Counted from the first letter of the stretch, positions 35,309-44,718 are shown. The stretch: 64,000 nt of DNA from Geodermatophilus sabuli (GCF_900215145.1 NZ_OBDO01000008.1:62001-126000); one strand, 5' to 3'. Made by a program: numbers and translations. The notes: generated by a model not told the origin, from the sequence alone.

Positions 35309-37237
35309 ATGAGCCTCGAAACGGCCGACGTCCACACCTCCGTCCGCCATCCCCTCGATCCGCTCTCGGCCGAGGAGGTGACCCGGGCGGTCGAGGTGCT
35401 CCGGCAGGGGCCGGCCCGGGGCGAGGGCGTGCGGTTCGTGTCCGTCTCCCTCCGCGAGCCGGACAAGCGCACCCTGGCCGTCGACCCGGAGTCGGTGGTC
35501 CGTGAAGCCTTCGCGGTCCTCGTCGACCGGGGCACGGGACGGGCGTCCGAGGCGGTCGTCGATCTGGGTGCCGGGGTCGTGACCGGGTGGGTGGACCTGC
35601 CGGTGGGCACGCAGCCGGCGATCATGCTGGACGAGTTCGACGAGTGCGAGCGCTGCTGCAAAGCCGATCCCCGGGTGGTGGCGGCACTGGCCGAGCGAGG
35701 GCTCACCGACCTGGACCTCGTCTGCATCGAGCCCTGGTCGGCCGGCTACTACGGCGTGGACGACCACGGGCGCCGACTGATCCGCGCGCTGGTGTACACG
35801 CGGCTGGATCCGCACGACAACCCCTACGCACACCCCGCCGAGAACCTCGTGGTCGTCTACGACCTCAACGCCGGCGAGGTCGTGGAGGTCGAGGACGGCG
35901 AGTTCGTCCCGGTGCCGCGCGAATCCGGGAACTACCTGCCCCGGCACGTCGGGCCGGCCCGCACCGACCTGCGGCCGATCGAGATCACCCAGCCCGAGGG
36001 TCCGTCGTTCGAGGTCACCGGGAACCACGTGCGGTGGGCCAACTGGTCGTTCCGGATCGGCTTCACGCCCCGGGAGGGGCTGGTGCTGCACCAGGTCCAC
36101 TACCGCGACGGCGACGTCGACCGCTCGGTGCTGCACCGCGCCTCGCTGGTGGAGATGGTCGTCCCCTACGGGGACCCCTCCGCTGTGCAGTCGAAGAAGA
36201 ACGCCTTCGACGCCGGGGAGTACAACATCGGGGCGCTGGCCAACAGCCTGTCACTGGGCTGCGACTGCCTCGGTGAGATCCGCTACTTCGACGGGGTGGT
36301 CAACGACAGCCACGGCAACCCGCTGACGATCAGGAACGCCGTGTGCATGCACGAGGAGGACGACTCCATCGCGTGGAAGCACTACGACTTCCGCGTCGAC
36401 GAGGCCGAGGTGCGCCGGTCCCGCCGCCTGGTGGTGTCCTTCATCGCCACGGTCGCCAACTACGAGTACGGCTTCTACTGGCACCTCTACCTCGACGGGA
36501 CCATCGAGTTCCTGGTCAAGGCGACCGGGATCCTGTCCACGGCCGGGCAGCCGCCGGGGCAGAAGTCGCGGTACGGCCAGACCCTGAACAACGGTGGCCT
36601 GTACGCCCCCATCCACCAGCACATCTTCAACGTGCGGCTGGACGTCGCCCTCGACGGTCCGGCCAACGCCGTCTACGAGGTCGACACCGAGATCCCCGAG
36701 GTGAACCCGACCGGGAGCGCGTTCTACACCGTCGAGCGACTGCTGGAGCGCGAGCAGGATGCCATCCGCACCGCCGACGCCGGCCGGCACCGCTTCTGGA
36801 AGGTCGTCAACCACGACCGCCGCAACGTCGTCGACGAGCCGGTCGCCTACCGCCTGGTGCCGACCGACGCCATCACGATGGCGGCCCGGCCCGACGCCTC
36901 GGTCGCCAAGCGGGCCGCCTTCGCCACCAACAACCTGTGGGTCACCCCCTACGACCCGGCTGAGCGGTTCCCCGCGGGCGAGTACCCGAACCAGCACCGC
37001 GGCGGTGACGGCCTGCCCGCCTGGACCAGTGCCAACCGCAGCATCACCGACGAGGACATCGTGGTCTGGTACACGTTCGGCATGCACCACGTGGTGCGCC
37101 TCGAGGACTGGCCGGTCATGCCCCGCCAGCACGTTGGTTTCATGCTCCAGCCCTTCGGCTTCTTCGACCGCAATCCCACGCTCGACCTCCCCAGGACCAG
37201 CGGGAACGGTCACTGCCACGGGGAGGACGGGCGATGA
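35309..37237 (+). CDS. Copper-containing primary amine oxidase (TPQ cofactor)
   Basis: The 642-residue protein is as long as Arthrobacter globiformis AGAO. The topaquinone-forming tyrosine is Y385 (VANYEYGF), the copper histidines are H436 and H438 (PIHQHIFNVRLD) and H593 or H594 (FGMHHVVR), and the catalytic base is D301 (FDAGEYNIG). It oxidises primary amines (RCH2NH2 to the aldehyde plus NH3 and H2O2). No signal peptide is seen, so it acts in the cytoplasm, like many actinobacterial copper amine oxidases. The last codons overlap the ATG of the agmatinase gene (ATGA), so the two are translationally coupled. The exact amine cannot be told from sequence. Confidence 0.95.
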   Translation: MSLETADVHTSVRHPLDPLSAEEVTRAVEVLRQGPARGEGVRFVSVSLREPDKRTLAVDPESVVREAFAVLVDRGTGRASEAVVDLGAGVVTGWVDLPVGTQPAIMLDEFDECERCCKADPRVVAALAERGLTDLDLVCIEPWSAGYYGVDDHGRRLIRALVYTRLDPHDNPYAHPAENLVVVYDLNAGEVVEVEDGEFVPVPRESGNYLPRHVGPARTDLRPIEITQPEGPSFEVTGNHVRWANWSFRIGFTPREGLVLHQVHYRDGDVDRSVLHRASLVEMVVPYGDPSAVQSKKNAFDAGEYNIGALANSLSLGCDCLGEIRYFDGVVNDSHGNPLTIRNAVCMHEEDDSIAWKHYDFRVDEAEVRRSRRLVVSFIATVANYEYGFYWHLYLDGTIEFLVKATGILSTAGQPPGQKSRYGQTLNNGGLYAPIHQHIFNVRLDVALDGPANAVYEVDTEIPEVNPTGSAFYTVERLLEREQDAIRTADAGRHRFWKVVNHDRRNVVDEPVAYRLVPTDAITMAARPDASVAKRAAFATNNLWVTPYDPAERFPAGEYPNQHRGGDGLPAWTSANRSITDEDIVVWYTFGMHHVVRLEDWPVMPRQHVGFMLQPFGFFDRNPTLDLPRTSGNGHCHGEDGR

Positions 37238-38303
37238 GCTGGGACCTCCCGAGCCCGGACGCGCGCCCGCCGGACCCCTTCGCACCCGTTCGGGCGAGTC
37301 CTTCGGCAGCCGCGGCTCCTTCTGCGGCATCCCGCACCGCCGTCACGACGAGGCGCGTCCGGGCGAGGTCGTGGTGCTCGGGGCACCGTTCGACTGGGGC
37401 GCGAGCTACCGGCCCGGGGCCCGCTTCGGTCCGCGAGCGATCCGTGAGGCGGACTACCTGCCGCCGGACGGCAGGCGGCCACACCTGAGCACCGGCATCG
37501 ACCCGCTGTTCGAACTGCCCGTCGTCGACGCCGGGGACATCCCCGTCGTCGGCGGGCACATCGAGCCGTCCCTGGAGCTCATCGAGAGCTGGGTCCACAC
37601 CGTGGCCGCGGCCGGCGCCATCCCGATCGTGCTGGGCGGTGACCACACCATCACCTACCCCGACGCGACCGGGGTCGCCCGTCACCACGGCTTCGGCAAC
37701 GTGGCGCTGATCCACTTCGACGCCCACGCCGACACCGCTCCGCACCAGTGGGGTCACCTCTACGGGCACGGCACCCCGATGCGCCGCCTGATCGAGTCCG
37801 GCGCGGTCCCCGGGCATCGGTTCGTCCAGATCGGGCTACGGGGCTACTGGCCACCGCCCGAGGTGGTCGCGTGGATGGAGGAGCAACGGATGCGCACCTT
37901 CTTCATGGACGAGATCAACGAGCGCGGTCTGGACCCGGTGGTCGACGAGGCCGTCGACCACGCCCTGACGGGTGGGGCGGAGGCGGTGTTCCTGTCCCTG
38001 GACATCGACGTCGTCGACCCCGGCATGGCGCCCGGCACCGGAACGCCCGAGCCCGGAGGGATCCTCGCCCGCGAGTTCCTCCCCACCGTGCGGAGGCTGG
38101 CCCGGGAGCTCAACGTCGTGGGCGCCGACATCGTCGAGGTGGCGCCGCACTACGACCAGCCCATGAACATCACCGCCGCGCTGGCCAACCGGGTCGTGCT
38201 GGAGATGACCACCGGGATGGTCGAGCGACGCCGTCTCACCGAGGAGATGTCAGCCCTCGACGTCGGTGACGTCGACCCGGCGCGACCCGTCGACGCCGGC
38301 TGA
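37234..38303 (+). pseudogene. Agmatinase/arginase-family ureohydrolase, frameshifted near its 5' end
   Basis: The natural start is ATG 37234 (overlapping the oxidase stop), but the first 18 or so codons (MSWDLPSPDARPPDPFAPV) lie in a different frame from the body. The frames join if one G is added near 37290. The body is an intact ureohydrolase: GGDHTITYP, IHFDAHADTA (metal Asp/His), SLDIDVVDPGMAPGTGTPEP (metal Asp pair). All six manganese ligands can be placed. Such enzymes hydrolyse agmatine or other guanidino compounds to urea and an amine. A fallback start at GTG 37371 would give a protein missing only the N-terminal arm, so some activity might survive. Sequencing error is a real alternative. 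Confidence 0.8.
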
Positions 38304-38329
38304 GCGGAGGCGGACGTGAGGCCGGATCC

Positions 38330-38854
38330 ATGATCGCGGCCGGGCCGGGGCCCGCCGTCGCCCCGGCCCGGGCCCTGAGCCCGGGCCGGGTCGCGGCCGC
38401 GATGGCGTCGATGTCGGTCGTCGTCCACGTCCTGGTTCTCGACGCGTCCTCGCTGGGGTCACTGGCCATGACCGTCATGGGCGTGGCCTGCCTGCCCTGC
38501 GCATGGCACCTGTGGCGGCGGCCGACCCCCGGGGTGTGGCGAACGACCGCCACGGTGGACGGCGGGATGCTGCTGCTGCACGTCCAGGGGCTCGGTGGTC
38601 ACGGACACCACGGTGCAGACCCGGGACCCGCAGCCGTCGGTTCCCCGAGCGCGCTGATGTGGGCGGGAGTCGCCCTGGTGGGCGGCCAGGTCGTCCTGGC
38701 CGCGGTCGTGCTCCTGGGCCGCCGGGCCCGTCGCCGACCGTCGCCGCCCGCGCCCGCGGACCGGGCGCCCGCCGCGCCGGGGTCGGCTCGCCTCCGCGAC
38801 GCGGCCGCCCCTGACGAGCGCACCGCCGTCCAGTCGATCAAGCTGGGGACGTGA
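38330..38854 (+). CDS. Small membrane protein, unknown function
   Basis: The 174-residue product starts at ATG 38330, 26 bp after the agmatinase stop. It has three to four predicted membrane helices (about 20-40, 44-62, 72-85, 107-128) and a His-rich loop (QGLGGHGHHGAD, residues about 86-97) that could bind metal. The C-terminal 40 residues are disordered. The stop overlaps the next start (GTGA). No family recognised. Confidence 0.6.
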   Translation: MIAAGPGPAVAPARALSPGRVAAAMASMSVVVHVLVLDASSLGSLAMTVMGVACLPCAWHLWRRPTPGVWRTTATVDGGMLLLHVQGLGGHGHHGADPGPAAVGSPSALMWAGVALVGGQVVLAAVVLLGRRARRRPSPPAPADRAPAAPGSARLRDAAAPDERTAVQSIKLGT

Positions 38855-39882
38855 GCGACGGAAACAGCGGCTACGTCACCGGCGGCGAGTACAACCGCGA
38901 CTCGAACTACATCCCCGACCGGATCACCGCCGACGGCTCCGGCGGCTGGCCGGTGGAGGCCGGCCGCTACCGGCTGGTCGTGGCGCGCGCCTGCCCGTGG
39001 GCCAACCGGGCGGTCATCGTGCGTCGCCTGCTGGGCCTGGAGAAGGTCATCTCGATGGGCATGTGCGGGCCCACCCACGACGAGCGCAGCTGGACCTTCG
39101 ACCTCGACCCCGGCGGCCGCGACCCCGTGCTGGGCTACGAGCGGCTGCAGGAGGCCTTCCTCGCCCGCTTCCCCGACTACGACCGCGGCATCACCGTGCC
39201 GACGATCGTCGACGTCCCCACGGGGCAGGTGGTCACCAACGACTTCGCGCAGATGACGCTGGACCTCTCCATCGAGTGGACGGCGTTCCACCGCGACGGC
39301 GCCCCCGACCTCTACCCCGAGGCGCTGCGCGAGGAGATGGACGACGTCATGCAGCGCGTCTACACCGAGGTCAACAACGGGGTGTACCGCTGCGGGTTCG
39401 CCGGTGACCAGGCCGCCTACGACACGGCCTACGCCCGGCTGTTCACCGCGCTGGACTGGCTCACCGAGCGCCTGTCGACCCGGCGGTTCCTCATGGGCGG
39501 CTCGATCACCGAGGCCGACGTCCGGCTGTTCACCACGCTGGTCCGCTTCGACGCCGTCTACCACGGCCACTTCAAGTGCAACCGGCAGAAGCTGAGCGAG
39601 ATGCCGGTGCTGTGGGCCTACGCCCGCGACCTGTTCCAGACCCCGGGCTTCGGCGACACGATCGACTTCCCGCAGATCAAGGAGCACTACTACGTCGTCC
39701 ACGCCGACATCAACCCGACCCAGGTGATCCCGCAGGGTCCGGACACCGCGAACTGGCTGACCCCGCACGGCCGCGAGGAGCTCGGCGGCGCCCCGTTCGG
39801 CGACGGCACCCCGCCCGGGCCGCCGTCGGCGGACGAGACGGTCCCGGCCGACTCCGGACCGGGCGGCCTCGGCCACCGCTGA
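38851..39882 (+). CDS. Glutathionyl-hydroquinone reductase-like (Xi-class GST, ECM4/GTO-type) protein
   Basis: The 343-residue product has a thioredoxin-like domain with the catalytic CPWA motif at C48 (ARACPWANRAVIVRR) and an all-helical GST C-domain (VNNGVYRCGFAGDQAAYD, LMGGSITEADVRLFTTLVRF, PGFGDTIDFPQIKEHYY). Residues match the Xi-class enzymes that remove glutathione from glutathionyl-hydroquinones. Actinobacteria of this kind make mycothiol, not glutathione, so the natural thiol is probably mycothiol. The 3' tail (about 40 aa) is a disordered Pro/Gly extension. Confidence 0.9.
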   Translation: MSDGNSGYVTGGEYNRDSNYIPDRITADGSGGWPVEAGRYRLVVARACPWANRAVIVRRLLGLEKVISMGMCGPTHDERSWTFDLDPGGRDPVLGYERLQEAFLARFPDYDRGITVPTIVDVPTGQVVTNDFAQMTLDLSIEWTAFHRDGAPDLYPEALREEMDDVMQRVYTEVNNGVYRCGFAGDQAAYDTAYARLFTALDWLTERLSTRRFLMGGSITEADVRLFTTLVRFDAVYHGHFKCNRQKLSEMPVLWAYARDLFQTPGFGDTIDFPQIKEHYYVVHADINPTQVIPQGPDTANWLTPHGREELGGAPFGDGTPPGPPSADETVPADSGPGGLGHR

Positions 39883-40012
39883 GCCCCCGGGGGCACACAT
39901 GGCCCTTTCTGCCCGTGGGCCCGCGCGCCGGCACCTCGAGGACGGCCGGCGCGCGGCCGACCGACTGCACCGGATGCGCCGATCCGCTCCCCGGGGGCGG
40001 CACGATCGGGGC

Positions 40013-41197
40013 ATGCGCCGCCGCGTGACCGCCGCCCTGACTCTCCTCGTGCTCACCCTGCCGGCCTGCGAGACCGGGTCGCCGGACGCCGGCTCGACGA
40101 GTGGACCCGCTGCCCCGGGCGGCGCGACGGCCGGTCGCAGCGTGATCCTGGTCAGCGGGGACGGCATGGCCGCCGCCCACCGGGAGGCCGGGCGGCTGGA
40201 CCAGGAGGGACCCGGCGGCCGGCTGGCCATGGACGCCCTGCCGGTCAGCGGCCGGCTGACCACCGATCCCGCCGTCTCCGACGTCACCGACTCCGCCGCG
40301 GCCGCCACGGCGTGGGCCACCGGCCAGACGACCTACAACGGCGCGATCAGCGTGGATCTCGACGGCGAGCCGCTGCCGACGCTGGGCGCCGAGGTGGCGG
40401 CCGCCGGGAAGGCCACGGGCCTGGTGACGACGGCCGAGGTCACCGACGCCTCCCCCGCCGCGTTCTTCAGCAACGCCGAGGACCGCGACGAGCAGGAGTC
40501 CATCGCCCGCCAGTACCTGGAGGAGGGCGGGCCCTCCGTCGTCCTCGGCGGCGGCGCCGACGTGTGGGAGGACGAGGGTCTGACCGACCGGGCGCGGGAC
40601 CTCGGCTACGAGTACGTCGCCACCGCCGGGGGGCTCGCCTCCGCCGCCGACAGCGACCGGCTGCTCGGCCTGTTCGCCGACGAGGTGCTGTACGACGAGG
40701 ACAGCCCGGAGGTGTCGCTGGCGACCATGACCGCCACCGCCCTGCAGGTGCTGTCCGCGGACGCGGACGGGTTCTTCCTGTTCGTCGAGGAGGAGGGCGT
40801 CGACAGCGCCGGCCACGACAACGACGGCGGGTTGCTGCTGGAGTCGATGCGCTCCCTGGACGACGCGGTGCAGGTCGCCCGGGACTTCGTCGCCACCCAC
40901 CCCGACACGCTGCTGGTCGTCACCGGCGACCACGAGACCGGCGGGCTGACCGTCGACGACGGGACACCGTCGACCGGCGGGGACGACTCCTCCCGCGGCC
41001 GCGGGACGGGCCGGGGCGGCGAGGGGCCGTTCCCGGTGGCCGGCAGCGACGACACCTTCCGGCTGCGGTGGAGCACCGACGGCCACACCGGGGAGCCGGT
41101 CCCGGTGACCGCCGAGGGACCGGGCAGCGAACAGCTGACCGGCACCCACCCCAACACCCACCTGCACGAGGTCATGCGCGCCGCCCTGCTCGGCTAG
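40013..41197 (+). CDS. Alkaline phosphatase, lipoprotein
   Basis: The 394-residue protein starts at ATG 40013 with a lipoprotein signal (LTLLVLTLPAC, acylated C19). The phosphatase core is clear: S94 in DVTDSAAAATAWATG (catalytic serine), GDGMA near residue 50 (metal), EEEGVDSAGHDND (metal Asp/His) and TGDHETGGL (metal). It hydrolyses phosphomonoesters outside the membrane. Its 3' end overlaps the convergent nuclease gene by 4 bp, and both are phosphate-scavenging exoproteins, which suggests a common phosphate-starvation theme. No Pho box was identified. Confidence 0.93.
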   Translation: MRRRVTAALTLLVLTLPACETGSPDAGSTSGPAAPGGATAGRSVILVSGDGMAAAHREAGRLDQEGPGGRLAMDALPVSGRLTTDPAVSDVTDSAAAATAWATGQTTYNGAISVDLDGEPLPTLGAEVAAAGKATGLVTTAEVTDASPAAFFSNAEDRDEQESIARQYLEEGGPSVVLGGGADVWEDEGLTDRARDLGYEYVATAGGLASAADSDRLLGLFADEVLYDEDSPEVSLATMTATALQVLSADADGFFLFVEEEGVDSAGHDNDGGLLLESMRSLDDAVQVARDFVATHPDTLLVVTGDHETGGLTVDDGTPSTGGDDSSRGRGTGRGGEGPFPVAGSDDTFRLRWSTDGHTGEPVPVTAEGPGSEQLTGTHPNTHLHEVMRAALLG

Positions 41198-43032
41198 CAC
41201 CCTCCCCCCGCGGCTCCGCCCACCGGTCCCGGTCCCGGCGCGCCGGCTGCGCCGCCGACGCCTCCGAGACCTCCGAGGTCGACGCCGAGGACGAGCGGGT
41301 CGTGGTCGCTGGAGCGGTACGGGTCGGGCGCGTAGAGGGCGGGGTCGCCGTCGTACTGGTACGCCGCGGACTCGACCGCGTTGACGTTCCAGTGCGCCAG
41401 CCCGGTCACCTGCGCGGTGAGGGACGGCGTGGCGAGCGCGTGGTCCAGGGAGCCGGACCGGCCGTCGAACACGTAGCTGTACCGGCCGGGGTCGAAGCGC
41501 TCGCCGAGCTCGGTGAGGCCGGCGTCCCGCAGCGCCCGGACCGGGTCCTCCTGGGAGTAGGCGTTGAGGTCGCCGAGGACGACGACGTCCGGGTCGGTGG
41601 CGCTCAGCCGCTCGACGAACGCCGCCAGCGAGCGCGCCTGCCGGACCCGGTCCCCGTTCCAGGCGCCCTGCCCGTCGCCGCTGTCGGCGTTGTCGCCGGT
41701 GGCCGCGTCACCGGAGCCCTTGGACTTGAAGTGGTTGGCGACGACGGTGACCGCCTCGCCGTCCCGGGCGAAGGTCTGCGCGATCGGCTCGCGGGCGTTG
41801 CCCCACACCGTCTCGTCGACCAGCCCCACCGGGTCGCCGACGGGGGTGACGACGTCGGCGCGGTACACGATCGCGTTGCGGATCGCGTCGCGGTCCACGC
41901 CGTACAGCTCGGCCGGCATCGGCACGTACGCCCACTGCTCCCCGGTGCGCTGCCGGAGCCGGTCGACCAGGTCGGCCAGCGCCCGGTCGGCGTCGCCGGG
42001 GCGGTAGCCGGTGGAGTCGGTGTCCTCGATCTCCAGCAGGCCGACGACGTCGGCGTCCAGGCCGTCGATCGCCGCGACCACCTTGGCGGCCTGCTCCTCG
42101 AACTCCGCGTCGGTGCGGGCACCGCGGGCATCGGGGCCGCTGCGGGTCAGGAAGTAGTTGAGCACGTTGAACGCGCCGATCCGCAGGTCGCCGCCGACGT
42201 CGTCCGGGGCGCCCGGGCGGGTGTCCTGCGGCGCGAACACGCCCTCGGCGGTGCCGTCGGCCGGCTGCAGCCGGTAGCTGCCGAACCCCTGACCGAGGAC
42301 GACCGGCTCGGCGAACCGGACCTCGTCGCCCACCCGCACCGGCGTCTCCGGTGACAGGTACGGGCGCGTCCTGGGGCTCACCCGGGCGCTGAGGCCGTCG
42401 TCGAGGAGGAGGCGCCGGCGCGCGTCGTAGGCGGCCACCGCCTGCGCGGGCGGGCCGGGCCGGGCCACCTCGGTGGGCTGCACCAGCACCCCGCCCTCGG
42501 ACAGCGTGAGCTCGCCGAAGCTGACCAGGTCGAACACGTCGCTCACCGTCAGGACGTCGGCCGGCTCGACGAGCATCCCCTCCAGGCGCTCGCGGGTCGG
42601 GTCGCCGGCGGGCAGGTCGAGGACGGCGGCGTCCGGGAGGTCGGCGCCCTCCGCGCAGACGGCGACGTCGGTACGCGCGCTGACCTGCGTCTGGCCGCCG
42701 AACTCCTGCGCCTCGCCGGTGACCGTGACGGTGTCGCCGAGCACGACGTCGACCGGGCTGAACACGAAGACGCCGTCGGAGGTGGCCTCGTCGCCGTCGC
42801 CGTCCGGGTCCTGCAGGGCGAAGCCGGACAGGCCGGGCAGGTCCCCGACGACGACGCCGGAGACGGTGACCTGCTGCCCGACGAGCGGGGTGGTGTCACC
42901 GCTGCCCTGCACCTGGCCGATCTCGTGCGTCGGGGCGGCGGCGCAGTCGACGGCGGCGTGCGCGGCGGCCGGGAGGCCGGCGAGGACGAGGACGCCGGCA
43001 CCCAGGGCGGCACGGCTGGCGGACGGGAGCAC
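41194..43032 (-). CDS. ExeM/NucH-type extracellular endonuclease
   Basis: The 612-residue protein has a signal peptide (1-26, ending AHA-AV). Residues 35-150 form an OB-like lamin/nucleotide-binding domain (VGQQVTVSGVVVGDLPGLSG). A C-terminal endonuclease/exonuclease/phosphatase domain (about 290-590) follows: IGAFNVLNYF, GLLEIEDTDS, ANHFKSKGS, VVLGDLNAYSQEDP, SSDHDPLVLGVDL. These are the metal and catalytic motifs. It degrades extracellular DNA. The C-terminus is Gly/Pro-rich (GPGPVGGAAGGGC) and may be unstructured. It is paired convergently with the alkaline phosphatase, which would free phosphate from the nucleotides. Confidence 0.92.
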   Translation of the reverse strand: MLPSASRAALGAGVLVLAGLPAAAHAAVDCAAAPTHEIGQVQGSGDTTPLVGQQVTVSGVVVGDLPGLSGFALQDPDGDGDEATSDGVFVFSPVDVVLGDTVTVTGEAQEFGGQTQVSARTDVAVCAEGADLPDAAVLDLPAGDPTRERLEGMLVEPADVLTVSDVFDLVSFGELTLSEGGVLVQPTEVARPGPPAQAVAAYDARRRLLLDDGLSARVSPRTRPYLSPETPVRVGDEVRFAEPVVLGQGFGSYRLQPADGTAEGVFAPQDTRPGAPDDVGGDLRIGAFNVLNYFLTRSGPDARGARTDAEFEEQAAKVVAAIDGLDADVVGLLEIEDTDSTGYRPGDADRALADLVDRLRQRTGEQWAYVPMPAELYGVDRDAIRNAIVYRADVVTPVGDPVGLVDETVWGNAREPIAQTFARDGEAVTVVANHFKSKGSGDAATGDNADSGDGQGAWNGDRVRQARSLAAFVERLSATDPDVVVLGDLNAYSQEDPVRALRDAGLTELGERFDPGRYSYVFDGRSGSLDHALATPSLTAQVTGLAHWNVNAVESAAYQYDGDPALYAPDPYRSSDHDPLVLGVDLGGLGGVGGAAGAPGPGPVGGAAGGGC

Positions 43033-43163
43033 GGGGCGCTCCTCTCGTCGGGACGACGCTGTCCCTCACGGTAGGTGCCCCCGCGGTGACCTGCCGCCCG
43101 GACGGCCTCGCCGCACGCGCATGTCGAGGCGCTTCCGGAGCCGCCATCGGCCAGGCTGGGACG

Positions 43164-43919
43164 GTGGCGTCCGGCCCTCCCCTCGACCTGCCGAGCGCGG
43201 GGCCGGAGCCGATCCCGTTCGACGTCGCCCTCGCCGCCGTCCTGGGCTACGTGCGCGGCCGGCGGCCGCTGCGCTTCCGGTCGCCGAGCGTGCCGCAGGG
43301 CCGGTGGCTGCAGGTCGCCGCCTTCGGCTACGTCCGCTTCGACGGCCGGCCGCGCGCCACGGGCCCGCTGGGCGAGGACGACCTGCTGGCCGCCGAGTGC
43401 CTGCACGGCCGGCTGTCCCGCGACGGCTGGACGGCGGTGCGCGGGGCGCTGGACGACGTCCGTGACCTGGCCGACGCCGCGACGGAGCGGGCCGCCGGCC
43501 GGGCGTTCTGGGAGCTGCCGACCGAGGAGTTCTCGGTGCTCGGTGAGCCGGGGACCGTGGGGGCCGCGCTGCGATCGCTGTCCCGGCTCGGCTCGGTGCG
43601 GGACTCCAGCTACGTGGCGGCCGCACTGCACCACCGGCGCCCGGAGCTGTTCCCGCTGCTCGACGGCACGACGCTGCGCCAGTTCTGGCCGCACGTCGAG
43701 GAGGGCGACAGCGGGGTCGCGGCCGTGGTGCACCGGGAGCTCGTCGCCAACGCCGACGGGTTCGCCGCGCTGGAGGCGGCGCTGCGCTCACTGCTCGGGA
43801 CGCCGGGCCCCGGGCGGCTGCGGTGGCACGACGTCCTGGTGTGGCTCAGCGGCAGCCTGCGGCTGACCCACGCCGTCGCGCTGGGCCGGTCGACCGCGGA
43901 GTGGACCGGCCGGGACTGA
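43164..43919 (+). CDS. DUF6308-like hypothetical protein
   Basis: The 251-residue product likely starts at GTG 43164. It is a helical protein with no signal or membrane segment (VALAAVLGYVRGRRPLRFRS, LPTEEFSVLGEPGTVGAALR, SVRDSSYVAAALHHRRPELF, PLLDGTTLRQFWP). It resembles actinobacterial proteins annotated DUF6308, from memory. No catalytic motif stands out. It ends 3 bp from the convergent AlaX gene. Confidence 0.6.
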   Translation: MASGPPLDLPSAGPEPIPFDVALAAVLGYVRGRRPLRFRSPSVPQGRWLQVAAFGYVRFDGRPRATGPLGEDDLLAAECLHGRLSRDGWTAVRGALDDVRDLADAATERAAGRAFWELPTEEFSVLGEPGTVGAALRSLSRLGSVRDSSYVAAALHHRRPELFPLLDGTTLRQFWPHVEEGDSGVAAVVHRELVANADGFAALEAALRSLLGTPGPGRLRWHDVLVWLSGSLRLTHAVALGRSTAEWTGRD

Positions 43920-43922
43920 CGC

Positions 43923-44672
43923 TCACACGATGCGGATCCGGAGCCGCCGGAAGCCGCGGCCCTTGTTCTCCATCTTGGCGACCTCGACCCGGCCGACCAT
44001 CGCCGTCGACGCGACGTGCGTGCCGCCGTCGGCCTGGGTGTCGAGGCCGACGATGTCGACGATCCGCACCACCTCGATGTCGGGCGGGAGCAGGTTGGTG
44101 GCCGTCCGGATGATGTCGGGGATCGCGAACGCCTCCTCCCGCGGCAGGGTCGTCACCTCGATGCGGCGGTCGGCGGCGATCTCGGCGTTGACCGCCTCAG
44201 CCACCCGCTCCTTGAAGTCGGCCGGCACCTCGGCCAGGTCGAAGTCCATCCGCGCGGTCAGCGGCTCCATGTTGCCGCCGGTGACCAGCGCGCCGAAGTC
44301 ACGGAAGACGACGCCGGTGAGCACGTGCAGGCCGGAGTGGGTGCGCATCAGCTGCGTGCGCCGCTCGTCGTCCAGCGCGCCGCGGACCGCCGTCCCGGGC
44401 GGTGGCACCGGGTCCCCCTCCACCGGGACGAGGTACAGCTCGTCGCCCTTGCGGGTGCCGGCGATCCGGGTGCGGACGCCGCCCCACAGCAACACGCCCT
44501 CGTCCGGCGGCTGCCCGCCGCCTCCGGGGTAGAAGGCGCTGCGGTCGAGGACGATCCCCTGCTCCGGGTCGGCCGCCACCACGGTCGCGTCCCACTCCCG
44601 GACGGTCGCGTCGGCGAGGTCGAGCCGGTGGGTGTGGCCGTGTCGGTCCGTCGCGCTGGTCACCCCGCGCAT
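43923..44672 (-). CDS. AlaX-type alanyl-tRNA editing protein with an altered zinc ligand
   Basis: The 249-residue product starts at ATG 44672. It has the AlaRS editing fold: FYPGGGGQPPDEG, HSGLHVLTGVVF (first zinc histidines) and DGGTHVAST (third/fourth ligand site). In canonical AlaX the last motif is CxGTH; here Cys is replaced by Asp. The enzyme hydrolyses mis-charged Ser- or Gly-tRNA-Ala in trans. The Asp change may keep metal binding, as the residue is acidic, or weaken it. It is free-standing and has no catalytic synthetase part. Confidence 0.85.
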   Translation of the reverse strand: MRGVTSATDRHGHTHRLDLADATVREWDATVVAADPEQGIVLDRSAFYPGGGGQPPDEGVLLWGGVRTRIAGTRKGDELYLVPVEGDPVPPPGTAVRGALDDERRTQLMRTHSGLHVLTGVVFRDFGALVTGGNMEPLTARMDFDLAEVPADFKERVAEAVNAEIAADRRIEVTTLPREEAFAIPDIIRTATNLLPPDIEVVRIVDIVGLDTQADGGTHVASTAMVGRVEVAKMENKGRGFRRLRIRIV

Positions 44673-44718
44673 GCTGCCGCGTGTGGCGGCCGAGCGGCAC
44701 CCTCCGACGTCCACGACC

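Noticed and set aside
37133..37237. An upstream TTG start that would keep the agmatinase body in frame
   Set aside because: TTG near 37133 lies deep inside the amine oxidase gene and would add a low-complexity antisense-like N-terminus unlike any ureohydrolase.
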